From contig OY101121.1 of assembly GCA_956465555.1 (NCBI GenBank), positions 334,722 to 398,721 of the forward strand: a stretch of 64,000 nt of DNA, written 5' to 3'. Source of the stretch: Nitzschia sp. pyKryTriq1. Taxonomy: Eukaryota > Bacillariophyta > Bacillariophyceae > Bacillariales > Bacillariaceae. Under the pieces are notes generated by a model that saw nothing but the letters and a program-made list of their open reading frames with translations, was not told the DNA's origin and did not search any database. A program made the position numbers and the translations under genes. Of this stretch, positions 50,230-61,246 are shown in pieces (the stretch's first letter is position 1; each line of letters begins with the position of its first letter).

Positions 50230-51255
50230 ATGCCACGGCCCAAGACTCAAGCGGCAGTTGTCGACTATTTATTCCATCATTTCAAGAAAGGCCAGGCACT
50301 CCTGGCCGGATCCAGACCCGGCTTTGGGCATGCTCTCAAACTGTCGCATCAGACCATGGACCCACAAAGAGTATTATCCACGGGAGAAGATCCCAACCAC
50401 AAACTGTGGTCTTATCGGTACCAACTCTCACCAGATGTTCCAAAGTACAGTGTTGGTCTTTTTACAGCCTTGATGGATGAGCTCAGTACGGATGCCTGTT
50501 TTCGAGCTGGCTTACCGTCCCCTCCCGGTGTATCACTCCAGATGCAGACGGAACTGGTCAGCAAGGAGAAGGCGTTGAATCACTTTCAAAACCCGGCTAC
50601 AAGAAAGGAAGTCGACATTATCAATACTGTCACCAAACTCGGTAAAAGCATTGCGCATACACGGACTGATTTCCGGTGCGCGACTTCGCAAGATTTGATT
50701 GCTTTCTCCTCTCATGTCAAGTACATGCCGACGGGAAGTCTACTTATGGACACTCTTTTTCGCAACAGCCTGCTCTACGAGTGGTATCTATGGTGGATGC
50801 TCGACACTACCAAAATTCCTATCTACAAAGAAAAGCGGTTACTGGATGATGTCCTCTTGGCGAACCTAAAGTACCTCGGTCCTTCTAATATCTCGTCCAA
50901 CAAGCCCGACGAGGATGGTGCCCCTCTGGCTTCGTTTACCGTCACTACCGAACATACCAATCCCTTTGGAGCCTTGCACGGAGGATGCCACGCCATGATT
51001 ATGGAACAGGTTGCCATTTCCTATGCCCAACAACAGTTGAAGTTTCCCACCGTCTTACTGGAAGCCATACAAGTCGAATACTTGAGCGCGGGACCACAAG
51101 GACAGGTCGATGTGTTTTGTGAAACCATAGGTGATGGGGAGCCGTCATCGACAAAGGACGGTGGTGGTGGTAGCATCCATGTCCGAGTTTTCATCAAAGA
51201 ACAAAAGAAGGGGCGGATTTGTTCGGAGGGCAAGTTGCGCCTTTCGGTGTGTTGA
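50230..51255 (+). CDS. Hotdog-fold thioesterase (PaaI/ACOT13-like)
   Basis: 341 residues from ATG 50230. The C-terminal ~130 residues are a hotdog thioesterase: FTVTTEHTNPFGALHGGCHAMIMEQVA holds the HGG signature, followed by VLLEAIQVEYLSAGPQGQVDVF and a closing strand GRICSEGKLRLSV. The N-terminal ~200 residues are helical (FKKGQALLAGSRPGFGHALKL, FTALMDELSTDACF); their ending is like the first half of a two-hotdog or acyl-binding arrangement, but I recognise no domain. It probably hydrolyses acyl-CoA. No targeting signal. It converges on the EF-hand gene with only 21 bp between stop codons. Confidence 0.85.
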   Translation: MPRPKTQAAVVDYLFHHFKKGQALLAGSRPGFGHALKLSHQTMDPQRVLSTGEDPNHKLWSYRYQLSPDVPKYSVGLFTALMDELSTDACFRAGLPSPPGVSLQMQTELVSKEKALNHFQNPATRKEVDIINTVTKLGKSIAHTRTDFRCATSQDLIAFSSHVKYMPTGSLLMDTLFRNSLLYEWYLWWMLDTTKIPIYKEKRLLDDVLLANLKYLGPSNISSNKPDEDGAPLASFTVTTEHTNPFGALHGGCHAMIMEQVAISYAQQQLKFPTVLLEAIQVEYLSAGPQGQVDVFCETIGDGEPSSTKDGGGGSIHVRVFIKEQKKGRICSEGKLRLSVC

Positions 51256-51276
51256 GAATGTTGCGAAATAAACTAT

Positions 51277-51947
51277 TTAAGAAATATCAACAGTCCCATC
51301 GGCTCCAACCTCGTAGACCTTTTCCGTATCATCATCGGCATCATCCTTCTGCTGTTTTGTTTCTACCTTTCCAGCTTTCTTTGGGTCCCGCTCAGGGAAG
51401 ATTTTGTAATAGTCGTGTTCTGAAATAATCGAAATGTATTTTCATTGAGACTCAGAAGAAGCCCCAAATCCCATCCATCACATAATATAGTCGCCTCCGC
51501 CATCAGTCCTTGACCAAGATCATGTACGTACCGATATCACTCCCTTCCGCCGCATACGTCAATTTGAGGGCATCCAAGGAAATTCCTTTTTGGGGCGTAC
51601 AATCCAAAGCCCGACACGCCATGACTGTGCAAAGGTGGTGCTGGTGAGAGGGGAGGTATTCAAATCGAGACGAAAGTTCCCTTCGAAAGCTGGCGGTAGG
51701 GTGTGTATTGCGTACCATACATGTCCTCCGTCAACATGGTGTCCGCGGTAGCTTTCTGAAGAGACGCGAGTTCATCAAACTTTAGATGCTCATCTTTGTC
51801 CGTATCAAAATGTTCAAATATGGCTCGGACCTTGTCTCTGAACCATTCACCGTTGTCGTCCTTGTCTTCCTCAGAAAAGAGTGCAGCGATATTCTTGGCT
51901 GATATGTTGCTGTTCTTGTTGGATGATGCCTCTTCTTCCGATGTCAT
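51277..51947 (-). CDS. Small EF-hand protein, three exons
   Basis: Exons 51947-51716, 51624-51532 and 51419-51277 (introns 91 and 112 bp, GT-AG, both phase 1), 155 residues. One canonical EF-hand loop, DTDKDEHLKFDE, is flanked by helices (KVRAIFEHF and LASLQKATADTM). The second half (ALDCTPQKGISLDALKLTYAAEG) looks like a degenerate partner loop. The C-terminus, EHDYYKIFPERDPKKAG then KVYEVGADGTVDIS, was recovered from the third exon by splice frame. Likely a Ca2+ sensor; partner unknown. I chose the ATG at 51947 since frames above it are not protein-like. Confidence 0.75.
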
Positions 51948-52457
51948 TGTGTATATGTACTTTGCAGTGCCAGTGAAGAGTGGCAATGTCAAATCAATAA
52001 GTGTCGCTATTACGGTGGTGCAGAGTGGTGCTTGATCATCGTTACAATAGCCAATAGTGAGAAGATCTTGGTCGGTGGTCGTCGCGTGTGTGGTCGATGC
52101 GTCGGAGGCATGCGGATGGACGGCAAGACCCCGAGAGAGATCGTCCTTCCGTCGGCCGCTTTTGATGAGAAGAGCGAAGACGGCAGCCAAATAAGTTTCA
52201 ACGCACGCACGCACCACCCCGCTCTCCTCTACGAGAAACCCAGTAGACTTTCTACATAGGGATATTTCAAAAAACTCCTTTCAAAGACACTTTCCGCCGC
52301 CACAATGCACCTTCGTCACTTTACAGAGGTTACCGCGTTTTTAACCCCATTGTTTCGAAAGTGAAAGGAAGACAACACCAAACACCAAAGATTTCAAAAA
52401 ATACAAGTTCGAGCCCTCATCGACCGCACCTCCTCACTCCATCGCATCGCATCCACC
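51948..52457. other. Divergent promoter region, EF-hand / transposase-derived gene
   Basis: No gene seen. Unremarkable apart from GTCGTC-type runs. Confidence 0.4.
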
Positions 52458-55413
52458 ATGAGCAGCGACGACGTTCCTACTCCAGTCGTCGTCGGCAACG
52501 ATACCTTCCCCGCCGCGACAGCTCTTCCACAAGTCGTCACTGCCCGAATTGGGCCTTGTGCACTGGGAGCAGCGTGCACAGCTAAGGACCAAGAGTTGAG
52601 TGACCAGTATCGTTGTTCCTTTTGTAACAAACAATTGCATGGATTCAGTAGTGAATGCAGCGTCGCAAAGAACCCCAAGGACTTCCGGAACGGTGTGATT
52701 TGTAAGGAACAGCCGTGCCTTACTGAAGAAGCAACATCGGTCTTGGATGAATCGGGTCGTACGGATGGAGCGGTAAGTCATTGTTTTGTTTTGCATGGTC
52801 ATTCTTTGTGACGAAATCATTTAAGTGGAACCAATACAATGGCATCACTCACTCCACTTTATGATATGTATCATCCCCTTGTTCAAATCTCAGTCTATCG
52901 CAGCAGCTGCTGGTCTGCCCAAGTTTCTGTGGGACACACAAGGGCCCAAACGCAAGCGACCTGCGAATCTGCCCAAGGTTCGCCGTAATCGATACACCAA
53001 GGAGCAAAAGGCGATCATCTTGACTACCTTGCACGATACACCGGGAGCAAAACTTCCAGACATTGCGAAGCAGTTCAATGTTCCAGAAGGAACCGTCCGT
53101 GGCTGGTTTGATGACGAACGCCGTCAAAAGGCAGCGGGCGCGGAAGAGATTGGCGATATCAGTGATCATATTCTTGATCCACCCGAAGACGGGCGCTTGG
53201 CAACCACACCCGCGTCCACAGCAGGCGTCGAACCAGAAAAGGAAGATGTGGCACCTGAAATTGACGAAAATCCCAAGAAGAGACGTCGTCATCGGTATTC
53301 AAATGAAGTTAAAATTCAAGTCATTCTAGCCCTCGAGACGCGCCCCAACTCCACGTTGAATGAAGTGGCCAAGGAATTCAATGTGGCCCCAGGTACTGTG
53401 AGAGGATGGCGCGAAGAATCGGACAAGATCCAGAAGGCAGCCATGGAGAATCGCCGTGTAGGCGCCAAGGCCAATCCAAGCAAGGATCCTTTGCGTCGCG
53501 TATGGGAGGCTATTTTGAGTCTCTTTGAAAAGAACTCTCGGCTCCCGCAGCAACAGCGTCTGAGTGTCAATGTGGCCGTCGTGAAAACAATCGGCAAGCA
53601 AGCCCGGGACATCTTGCTCGAAAAGCACGCCCAGGAGCCTTTCTTGACTGACGATGAGGTGCAAGGCATGCAAAAGTTCAAGGCTAGTGAAACCTGGGCA
53701 CGAAAGTGGGCAAAGGATCATCAAGTCATGTCTACCAAGCCCGATGCAGTATCCCAAATCGCATTTGCGCAAAACAGACTGACCACACTGCAGAACATTG
53801 TGGCGGAATATATCCCCGAGCGAGTCTATACATTGACTACGACGTCCCTATTCTATCGCGTCTTGCCCCATCGGACGTACGTGTCCAAAGTCGAGCAAAC
53901 GCGGGTTCGAGCGTGCAAGGGGCTCAAGTGCAAGGATCGCCTGACATTATACTTGTGTACCAACGAAAGTGGAACAGAGAAGCTTCCCATTACGTGCATT
54001 GGCAAGTATGAGAATCCGGCCTGCTTTCAAGTGGCCGCTCAAAAAAACCTGCCTTACCTTTCCCAAAAGCAGGCTCTGACAGATGCAGGGACCTATCAAC
54101 GTTGGTGGCGAACCGTATTTTTGCCTCATGTTCGCAGTCAGTTGGAGGAAGGCGAGAAATGCTTATTGCTGGTCGACGACACTGGCATGTCTATGACCGA
54201 GCTCTTAAGGGATCCCACTGGGCAAGTTCGTATTGAAGCATTACCACCCAGTCAATCAAATACCCTGCCCCTTCCAGCACAATCCAAAGAAGCAGTCGCT
54301 GCCGGAACGTCGTCTTCAGGACAAGCAAACCAACCTCCCACTCTCCCTCCATGTCAACCTCTCGAGTTCGGTATTCTGGAAACTATCAAGCGTCGGTACC
54401 GATACCGTCTCCTGCAAGAAGTCATGGATGCCTTTGACGAACGCGCCATGCGACGAAGGGTTGCCGCGAGCGCCGACTTTCCCATGCCGTCCCGAGGCTT
54501 GCGCGAAGGAAACCTGGCCAATGTTGGCGATGGTATGAGGCTGTTGGAATCCATTTGGAATGAAGTCGCTACGACTACCATTGTCAAGGCCTGGCAACGC
54601 ACCAAACTTCGATCAAAGTCCAAGGAAGAGATTCCAGCCGTCCCTCCCGGTCAACGAATCAAGAGTGAGAAGCGACAAACAACGAGAGAAAAGAAACAGC
54701 TTGTCAAGGATCTGTACACATTTCTGACAAAACACGAATCCAAGGATTTTACCACTGACGAGGGGGCTAACGACCTGGAAGAGATGATCGAGAAACTCAA
54801 GAATTGCTTTCTGTACACTGACGGAGAAGTTATTGAAAGTAAAGAAATGATGGAATCTCTAGAAGATTGGATCGTCCTCGAAGATAGTCAGGGGATGGTC
54901 TCGTTGTTTATGGAAGAAATCAAGACCGAAATGAACATTGAGTATCTCGTGGGCCTCAAGGAGCCTTTGGAAGCAACCGTTCCCGAAGCCGAAGAGGGCG
55001 AAGACCCCCAGACGGAACCTCCGCTTACCGAGACTCAAGACGGAAAAAATGGCAAAGAGTCTGCTAGAGAGCTTGATCTCGAGACGGCCCTGGAGTTGGC
55101 CTCGACCATCAAGTCAACGGCTTGCAAGCTCTTCGCCCATGGGGACATCTTGGGGGAATTGGCGGTCAGACTTGACGACGCGTCCGACTCTGTCTTTCGA
55201 CTGCTCCGCAAACAAAAGGAACTTGCGAACGCCAAACAAGAAGCTGACAAGGCGAAGGTCCAAGCCAAGAGCAATAAGGCGAAAGCTCAGGCGGCTGCTT
55301 CGGAGGAAGCAGTGGCCAGTGTCATGGAAGAGGATACCGCCGAACCAGAGACATCAGAACTTCATATTGAAAACGTCGAACTTCCGGATGATATGGTAAT
55401 GGAGAGTGTCTAG
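52458..55413 (+). CDS. Domesticated pogo/CENP-B-type transposase protein, two exons
   Basis: Exons 52458-52772 and 52894-55413 (121-bp GT-AG phase-0 intron), 944 residues. The N-terminus has a Cys/His cluster (CALGAACTAKD, YRCSFCNKQLHGF, C later) that looks zinc-binding. Two psq/CENP-B-type helix-turn-helix units follow: NRYTKEQKAIILTTL...IAKQFNVPEGTVRGW (about 137-180) and RYSNEVKIQVILAL...VAKEFNVAPGTVRGW (about 239-285). The DDE_1 core (about 415-615) aligns with TIGD/JERKY proteins: SLFYRVLPHRT, KDRLTLYLCTN, CIGKYENPACF, LLLVDDTGMS, QPLEFGILETIKRRYRYRLL. The first catalytic Asp (usual DET) is Thr (TTT) and the third (usual MDQG) is Glu (LEFG). Probably a host DNA-binding protein, not a transposase. 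Confidence 0.85.
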
Positions 55414-55457
55414 TGCGATCTCTGCCAACGCATGAATTTTAAAAAGTACAGTTTATG

Positions 55458-56385
55458 TTATTGCTGTGGGATTTCTTCTCTCGAGTCGGGATTCTCGACG
55501 TCGTATACATCATCGGAAGGATGCTCCGCTGGGTACGCCAAAACGGGTGATTCCGCCAAAATACCGGCTGGCACTCCGCAACCACCACTAGGAGGATCAA
55601 TGTCAGCACTATCCATGGAAATTATGTAAGCAGCCCTGCAGCACGGGCACTCGTCATGTTTGTACAGCCACCGTTCTATACACAGATGATGAAACACGTG
55701 TTGGCACTCTGGATTCTGAGACCAGCAAATCTCATCTCCAACTTCGTAGGGTATCAAACAAATTGCACAGATCCAAGGTTCTTGAGTGGAATCTCTAGTC
55801 GCTTCCAAATCATCAGGATCAGAAAGAACCAAGTTGTCTTTGATCCTTCGCATAGACTTTTCATCACCCGATTGGCTTTTGTCTTCCTCTGGACTATTAT
55901 GTTCGTGCTCTTCGTCCACATCGCTACTAATGCTCGATCTGCGAGTACTTCCTTCCTCACATGTGTTTTCTGTTACTGACGACTTTGAAATGACATGCTT
56001 CACGACCAATGCTTTCTCTATGTATCTCTTTCGCTCTTCTCGAGCAATCCGTCTGCGTTCGCGCCGTGATAGAGCTGTTTCCTCGGCTTGTTCATCATCA
56101 TGTTCGGGAGGAATCCGAGTCACCTTCTTTCCAAATGCGATCAAACACACCACAATTCTAAAAATAAAACGACAGCATGCAAAAATCAGCAAGATATGAG
56201 TATTCTTGGTCAGATGGTATAGCAATGGCAAAGCTGGGAGATTGATTCGGTGGCACTTCTTACGTGAACACAAATACAAGAGAGCTGATCAAACATATCT
56301 GCGTGGCTTGGAGCGGCTCCTCCTCGACCCATTCTGAAATGTGAGGCTTATCAACGTCGTGAATGTAGTCCTGCTGATTCTGCAT
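55458..56385 (-). CDS. RING-H2 finger membrane protein 3 (two exons)
   Basis: Exons 56385-56264 and 56157-55458 (106-bp GT-AG intron, phase 2), 273 residues from ATG 56385. The membrane helix is split by the intron (LQATQICLISSLVFVF then TIVVCLIAFG). The basic helix follows (SRRERRRIAREERKRYIEKA LVVK), then an acidic Ser-rich linker and RING-H2: CAICLIPYEVGDEICWSQN, PECQHVFHHLCIERWL, DECPCCRAAYI. All eight ligands present. The second family intron (after LVVK) is absent, the frame running straight on as HVISKSS. The 5' leader carries a CTTT microsatellite. Probable membrane-bound E3 ligase. Confidence 0.85.
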
Positions 56386-56437
56386 TGTGCGTTGAATGAT
56401 TAATTTCCTTCGGTGAACTGCGAGCGTCGATTGATTT

Positions 56438-56465
56438 TTCTTTCTTTCTTTCTTTCTTTCTTTCT
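56438..56465 (+). repeat. (CTTT)n microsatellite
   Basis: About seven CTTT units in the 5' flank of RING-H2 gene 3. Confidence 0.9.
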
Positions 56466-57395
56466 CTGTCACGTCCAGGTGAAATGGTGCGAGATGGTTT
56501 GTTTGAGGTCCCTTTCCTTTATTTTATCTGTATTTGATGAAGTGCTCGTACTTCGCAATAATAGCTAGCTGACTGGAATCCCACAGTTGATGTCGTTGTT
56601 GTGGCTGATGACTTTTGAGGTGTTGTGACGACGATGACGACCCTGCTATGCTTCATGCTGCGACGACCGCCCGACCGATCGATGATTGCTTGGGTTCGGT
56701 TCGAATCTCAATCTACCGTAATGGTCCAGTACCTGGTACAGGTACAAAGAATCTACGCTCGTACGCGTTTCTCTTGCAGAGATGTTGTCCGTCGTTCACT
56801 TTGTGGCGTTGTTATCACGCGTCATTCCGCCGGCCCGCACGCTCCTCTCCGTCTCTCTCGCTTCCGGCTAAATTCTTGTTGGTCATAAATTCCTACCCAT
56901 ACAGTAGTCTACGTACTTGTACACACTCATCACTTGTCTTTATTATTTCCTCAATTATTAGGAATAAGTGAACCCTCGGAGTCGCCATTCAATATGCCCT
57001 TGATCATCAAACGCCTCGGAGTCGCCATCGAATAATATGCCCAATCTGCCATCACCAAGCCATCACTCATTGTTTGGCGACGTCTCGCTCGCCTCGCTCA
57101 TCCCCTCCCGCCGCTTCGTCCCGGCCCTCGGCACCAGTCCTGCGAGTCATCAGTCCCACGCACGCACTATGTACTACTGTACCCACAGTCCACAGTCCAC
57201 CACGCACGTCGCCCTCGTGGTTCTTCCGATGGTCTCTATACTCTCTCTATACTACCGGTAGAGAGTAGAGCAGTAGTAGTAATAGTCTAAGTCGCGCCCG
57301 ATCTAAGAAAGAATATGGACAAAACTATCATAGATGAGGGGTTTGAGGAAGAGCATATCGTTTTTGAAGGAAGAATTGAAGTCATCCAGCAGATT

Positions 57396-57412
57396 CCCCC
57401 CCCCCCCCCCCC
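57396..57412 (+). repeat. Poly-C tract (17 C)
   Basis: Uninterrupted C17 in the 3' flank of RING-H2 gene 4, the second such tract in the window. Confidence 0.9.
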
Positions 57413-57670
57413 TCCACTTGTAGTACGTAGTAAGGCGAGCCTTCGTGTACTACTAGACTATTCCCTGTGAGTTCCTTCCAGTCATGATGTATCACGCAAG
57501 TGCTATGTATGGACACGAACCGAGGTCACCATCATATTTGACAGTAAAAAAGTAGTCTAGATCTAGTCTCTAATATTATTTCAGCAGCGATCCTGCATAA
57601 GAAGGACCATATACTACGTCGAGCAACAACTCGGAGGTAGAAGTATTAGTATCCAGCCGTGCTGTCCTGC

Positions 57671-58717
57671 TCATACTTGTTCATCGTCAGCCGCATGATG
57701 AGAATGATGACTACGACTTTCGCTGTCCGTGACATTCTCTTCCGACAAAACATCATCCCCCTCTTCTTCAATGATCACAATCGGATTTGTCATGTGCGCA
57801 GACGAGACTGCTGCACTTTCGTCTTTTTTCATATTTTCCTCCTCCGCCGAAGGATTAACAAGATATTCTGCTCGACACACTGGGCACTCCGAGTGCTTAG
57901 CGAGCCAGGCAACTCCACAGGTGGCATGGAATCGGTGGAAGCACTCCTTGTTATTGGACCAGCAGATACTTTCACCGTTTTCATAGTCACAGAGGCAAAT
58001 TGGACATGACCGAGATTCATCGAGTTCATCTCCGGCACCACCACCACCAGAACAATGCAATAACAAGTTCGACTTCCTTCTTTCAGTCCTTTTAGTAGTC
58101 TTTCTAGTTTCCGTTTTTCGTCCCTCTTCAACGTCATCAATTATTGGACCCTCCACCACCGACAAGACTTTCTAAATGGTGCGCACGCGGGAATAGATGT
58201 GAGACTACGTGATTTCCAAACAAAGGAGACACAGCCACCACGAGAACCATATCGACTACTCACCTTTAGAACTAGCATCTGTTCGATGGATTCTTTCGTC
58301 CGAATCTTATTGTGACATGACGCGTTGTGGGGGTGCTGGTCACCTCCGTGCCTAGAAAAATTGGAGCTTCGGTGGTTGTAGTAACAGGAGAGTCTCATCA
58401 TAATCAAGCAAAGACTATGATTATTTCAAGATAATGTGAGCAACAACCCTGGTGCATATGACATTCCTTCACTGTCCCATTTCAACGTACCTGAAAACGA
58501 TGAATACAATGAATAATATGATTGTGATCATGTCATTGCTGCCCGAACCACGTGTGGTGAGATCAGCAGAATAGGGGTCATTCGCATAGGGATTTCCATA
58601 CGTCCCAAACCCCGCTGTCGTCCCTACACCCGTCGTATTTGAGAGGGAGGACGAGCTGTCGTTTCCCCTATTGGAGTAAACATCTCGGACAAGGGTTCGG
58701 AGATGTTGTGATGACAT
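57671..58717 (-). CDS. RING-H2 finger membrane protein 4 (three exons)
   Basis: Exons 58717-58491, 58393-58264 and 58171-57671 (introns 97 and 92 bp, GT-AG, phases 2 and 0), 285 residues. A Ser/Gly/Tyr-rich N-terminus (GFGTYGNPYANDPYSADL) precedes the membrane helix NDMITIILFIVFIVF, which the phase-2 intron splits from RLSCYYNHR. The helix TKESIEQMLVLK ends exactly at intron 2. Exon 3 has a Lys/Arg-rich linker and RING-H2: CPICLCDYENGESICWSNN, KECFHRFHATCGVAWL, SECPVCRAEYL, all ligands present. Intron positions match genes 1, 5 and 6. Confidence 0.87.
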
Positions 58718-60211
58718 GCTGTTGTATTGCCGTGGTTTGTTGCTAAAACGAAGTTGGTCAGTGATCGAGATTGGTCGGCTTGGCTTACTGTGAGACGAGG
58801 GCGATTCTTGTTGATGCAGGAGCAAATCGAGTTTCGTCTTTTTATTTCAATTCTTTGTCAGGAGACGAGACCCAACTTCTCATACCGTAAGTCTTCTGAT
58901 CATCATCGAAAGGGAAGCCGCCGAATGAATAATCTGATTGTGAGATTCATTCTCCATTCATTCCTTGGGCTCGTCTCCGCGCGTCCGTCCGCGAGATTTG
59001 CTTCTTCGTCGATCGTGATCGCGTGTTTTGAGAATGCGAACTCGTCGCTCGAGAGCCATCAGCTTCTTTGGTTTTTTTTGCCATCGATCATGAGTGCACG
59101 TACCGCGTACCAGGTACTTGTAGGGCGGGGTCGGTCTGCTGGTACTGTACCGGTACCATTTTACCGGTACTAATGGCCGTGGGGCTATAAATAATTGCTC
59201 TGACGTCAGTCAAGCATTTAAAGGGACTCGAAGCTGCACATTCAAAAGTCGACGAATATAAGTCCATCGATAAAAATGAAAATGAAATTACATACTAAAA
59301 AATGTCTGAACTTTCGAATTCAATATTCTCCACCACGCGCGCACGAGCTACAGATTTCGCTTCAACCGACCATGTACTGGATTACTCGAGAAGGCATTAT
59401 GCAGCTCGCGGATGTCTTGTCCAGAAAAGTGTTGGGGCTTCAATTGCTTGATGTGGTCCTTCAAGAGGTTGAAACGATCAATTGACGTAGTTTTGAGAAG
59501 ATGGATGAGCTGGATGAAGGTCTAGTAGTAGAGTCAAACTAACTAGTAGCTACAGGCTTTTCAATTCAGGCAAACTGAATATTATGATTTAGAGACTAAC
59601 GATGAAGGAATGAACCAGAACAGTATCCAAGACCGGAGGCCTTACGGATGACTGTCTTGGGAAATACCAGAAAGAGTAAATGAGTTCCGAGTAAGCGGTA
59701 GATACGATTTGCCGGATCGTGGTTGGACAGACCAAGACTCGACTCACCTGGTCATCTGACTGTTGGACGGACAGACAGAATGCTTGACTGTACATACGGT
59801 AGCGAAAACAAGAGGCGAAAAAAGGTCAAAGGTCATGGCAACAGCTCAACACTCTAGAGTAGTAAACTGTCTAATTTAGCTACTACTGCAACTTGACAGT
59901 CGAGAGCCATGAAGTAATAAGGCAAGTGGAAATACGCCAAAGAACTATGATGCTATGAGAGTTGAGACAGTTGGTTTCGATGGTTATTGAACACCAGTGC
60001 TGAGAACGTGATACTTATTCTCGCCAGCCAATCTGCTGAGGAAAACCAAATGGGATCAATCACGTTTTCCTCATTGAGAAGGGTCTCGGAACCAATCCGC
60101 GTACAAGAAGCCTGCCAAGTGGACTGGGGTGTCCTTGTACCGGTGAGAATGAGTTGCTAAACTTACGGTATGCCACCGCCACGATATTGCCAATATCCTC
60201 TACTATCATCA
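58718..60211. other. Intergenic between RING-H2 genes 4 and 5
   Basis: GTAC-rich at 59100-59170. TATAAATA (59186-59193) and TGACGTCA (59201-59208) lie close together, but the plus-strand frame after them (59276-59485) has no protein character. No other gene seen in 1.5 kb. Confidence 0.5.
59186..59208 (+). promoter_or_regulatory. Orphan TATA-like box plus CRE-type palindrome
   Basis: TATAAATA and TGACGTCA are 7 bp apart with no recognised gene on either side within 500 bp. Either a remnant promoter, a non-coding transcript start or coincidence. Confidence 0.3.
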
Positions 60212-61246
60212 TCAACTCGTGGTCATCGTCAGACTGGCTGGTTGCTCCTCGTCGACGGCTCTTTCACCATCCTCGTCACCTCCAGTTTCAGAGACTGAAG
60301 AAACAGGGGGATCATCGGTTGTATTACTGACTTGCGCCGCAATCTCGCTTTCGCCTTTCACGTCGGCGGCTCCTTCAAAAAGGTAATCAGCTCTGCATAT
60401 CGGACATTCGCTATGCTTTGCGAGCCACGCGACACCACAGGGCGCATGAAAAAAATGGGAGCATTCTGGATTGCGAGACGAGCAGACCTCCTCTCTATCA
60501 ACATATTCACAGAGACAAATGGCACAAACCTGCGACTCCTCGTCCGATGGACAAACAACTATTATCGAATCCTTTCCTTCCAATCCCTCAGTGGCTGGCG
60601 ATGGTGTGGCTGGATTTTCGATATCCACGTCTACGCCACCCTCATTTCTAGGTGTTGTCGGTGAACCGCACAAAATTGTCTAGAGAAGTAAAGTAACAAC
60701 ACAAACATGCGAGCAGAAAGCGGTAAGGAGGAGAATGGCCACGGGGAAGAATAATGCGACGAGCGACACCGCCTACCTTGATAATGATGTTGCTTTCGAT
60801 TTGTTTTTGTCTCCGCAATGTTTTCTTTTCCTCGCTGGCACGCCGCTCCGTCTCGTTGCTAGCATCATTCAGTTGCTGCCGAAAGAAAAATATTTTCAGC
60901 AAAATAAGACAAGCACTTATGTTTTGTAATGACGAGGAGCAGCATGGACATCGTGAGGTATAAAAAAACGTTGCTGGACATCACATAAAATGGCTATTAC
61001 ACGCCAACAAACATACCTGAAAAGGCCGAAGAGAATGAGCATGGACATCACTGTCTCTCCAGGAGCATTGGCATTCTGGCTACTCGCATAATTCTGAGAA
61101 TAATGATGTCCTGGATCAAACACCGGTCCAGTCACGTTCCCCCCGTCGGTATCATTTCTATTTTGCAAGGGACTAACGCTTATCGGGATTTCAATTTGAT
61201 ACTCTGCTCCAGTTGCTCGTCGATGTCGTAGCTGTTCTGGCATCAT
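60212..61246 (-). CDS. RING-H2 finger membrane protein 5 (three exons)
   Basis: Exons 61246-61017, 60915-60777 and 60679-60212 (introns 101 and 97 bp, GT-AG, phases 2 and 0), 278 residues from ATG 61246. The membrane helix is split by intron 1 (ETVMSMLILFGLF then SACLILLKIFFF). The basic helix RRASEEKKTLRRQKQIESN ends as IIIK at intron 2. RING-H2: CAICLCEYVDREEVCSSRN, PECSHFFHAPCGVAWL, SECPICRADYL. The family ICWSxN is VCSSRN here, losing the Trp but keeping every zinc ligand. A short acidic Ser-rich tail follows. Confidence 0.87.

Larger units (their letters stand above)
56386..57670. other. Intergenic between RING-H2 genes 3 and 4
   Basis: Contains a (CTTT)n run (56438-56465), GTAC words near 56728-56765, a C17 tract (57396-57412) and a CTCTCTATACTACCGGTAGAGAG inverted repeat near 57240-57265 (written here as CTCTCTA facing TAGAGAG). 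No gene seen. Confidence 0.55.

Noticed and set aside
56700-56730. GGTTCGAATC, a tRNA T-loop-like word
   Set aside because: The flanking bases do not pair into a T-stem and no anticodon or acceptor arm fits.
59276-59485. 69-codon plus-strand frame after the orphan promoter-like site
   Set aside because: MKMKLHTKK start but no domain, no splice partner found. The last part faintly resembles element pol sequence, which is too little to call.
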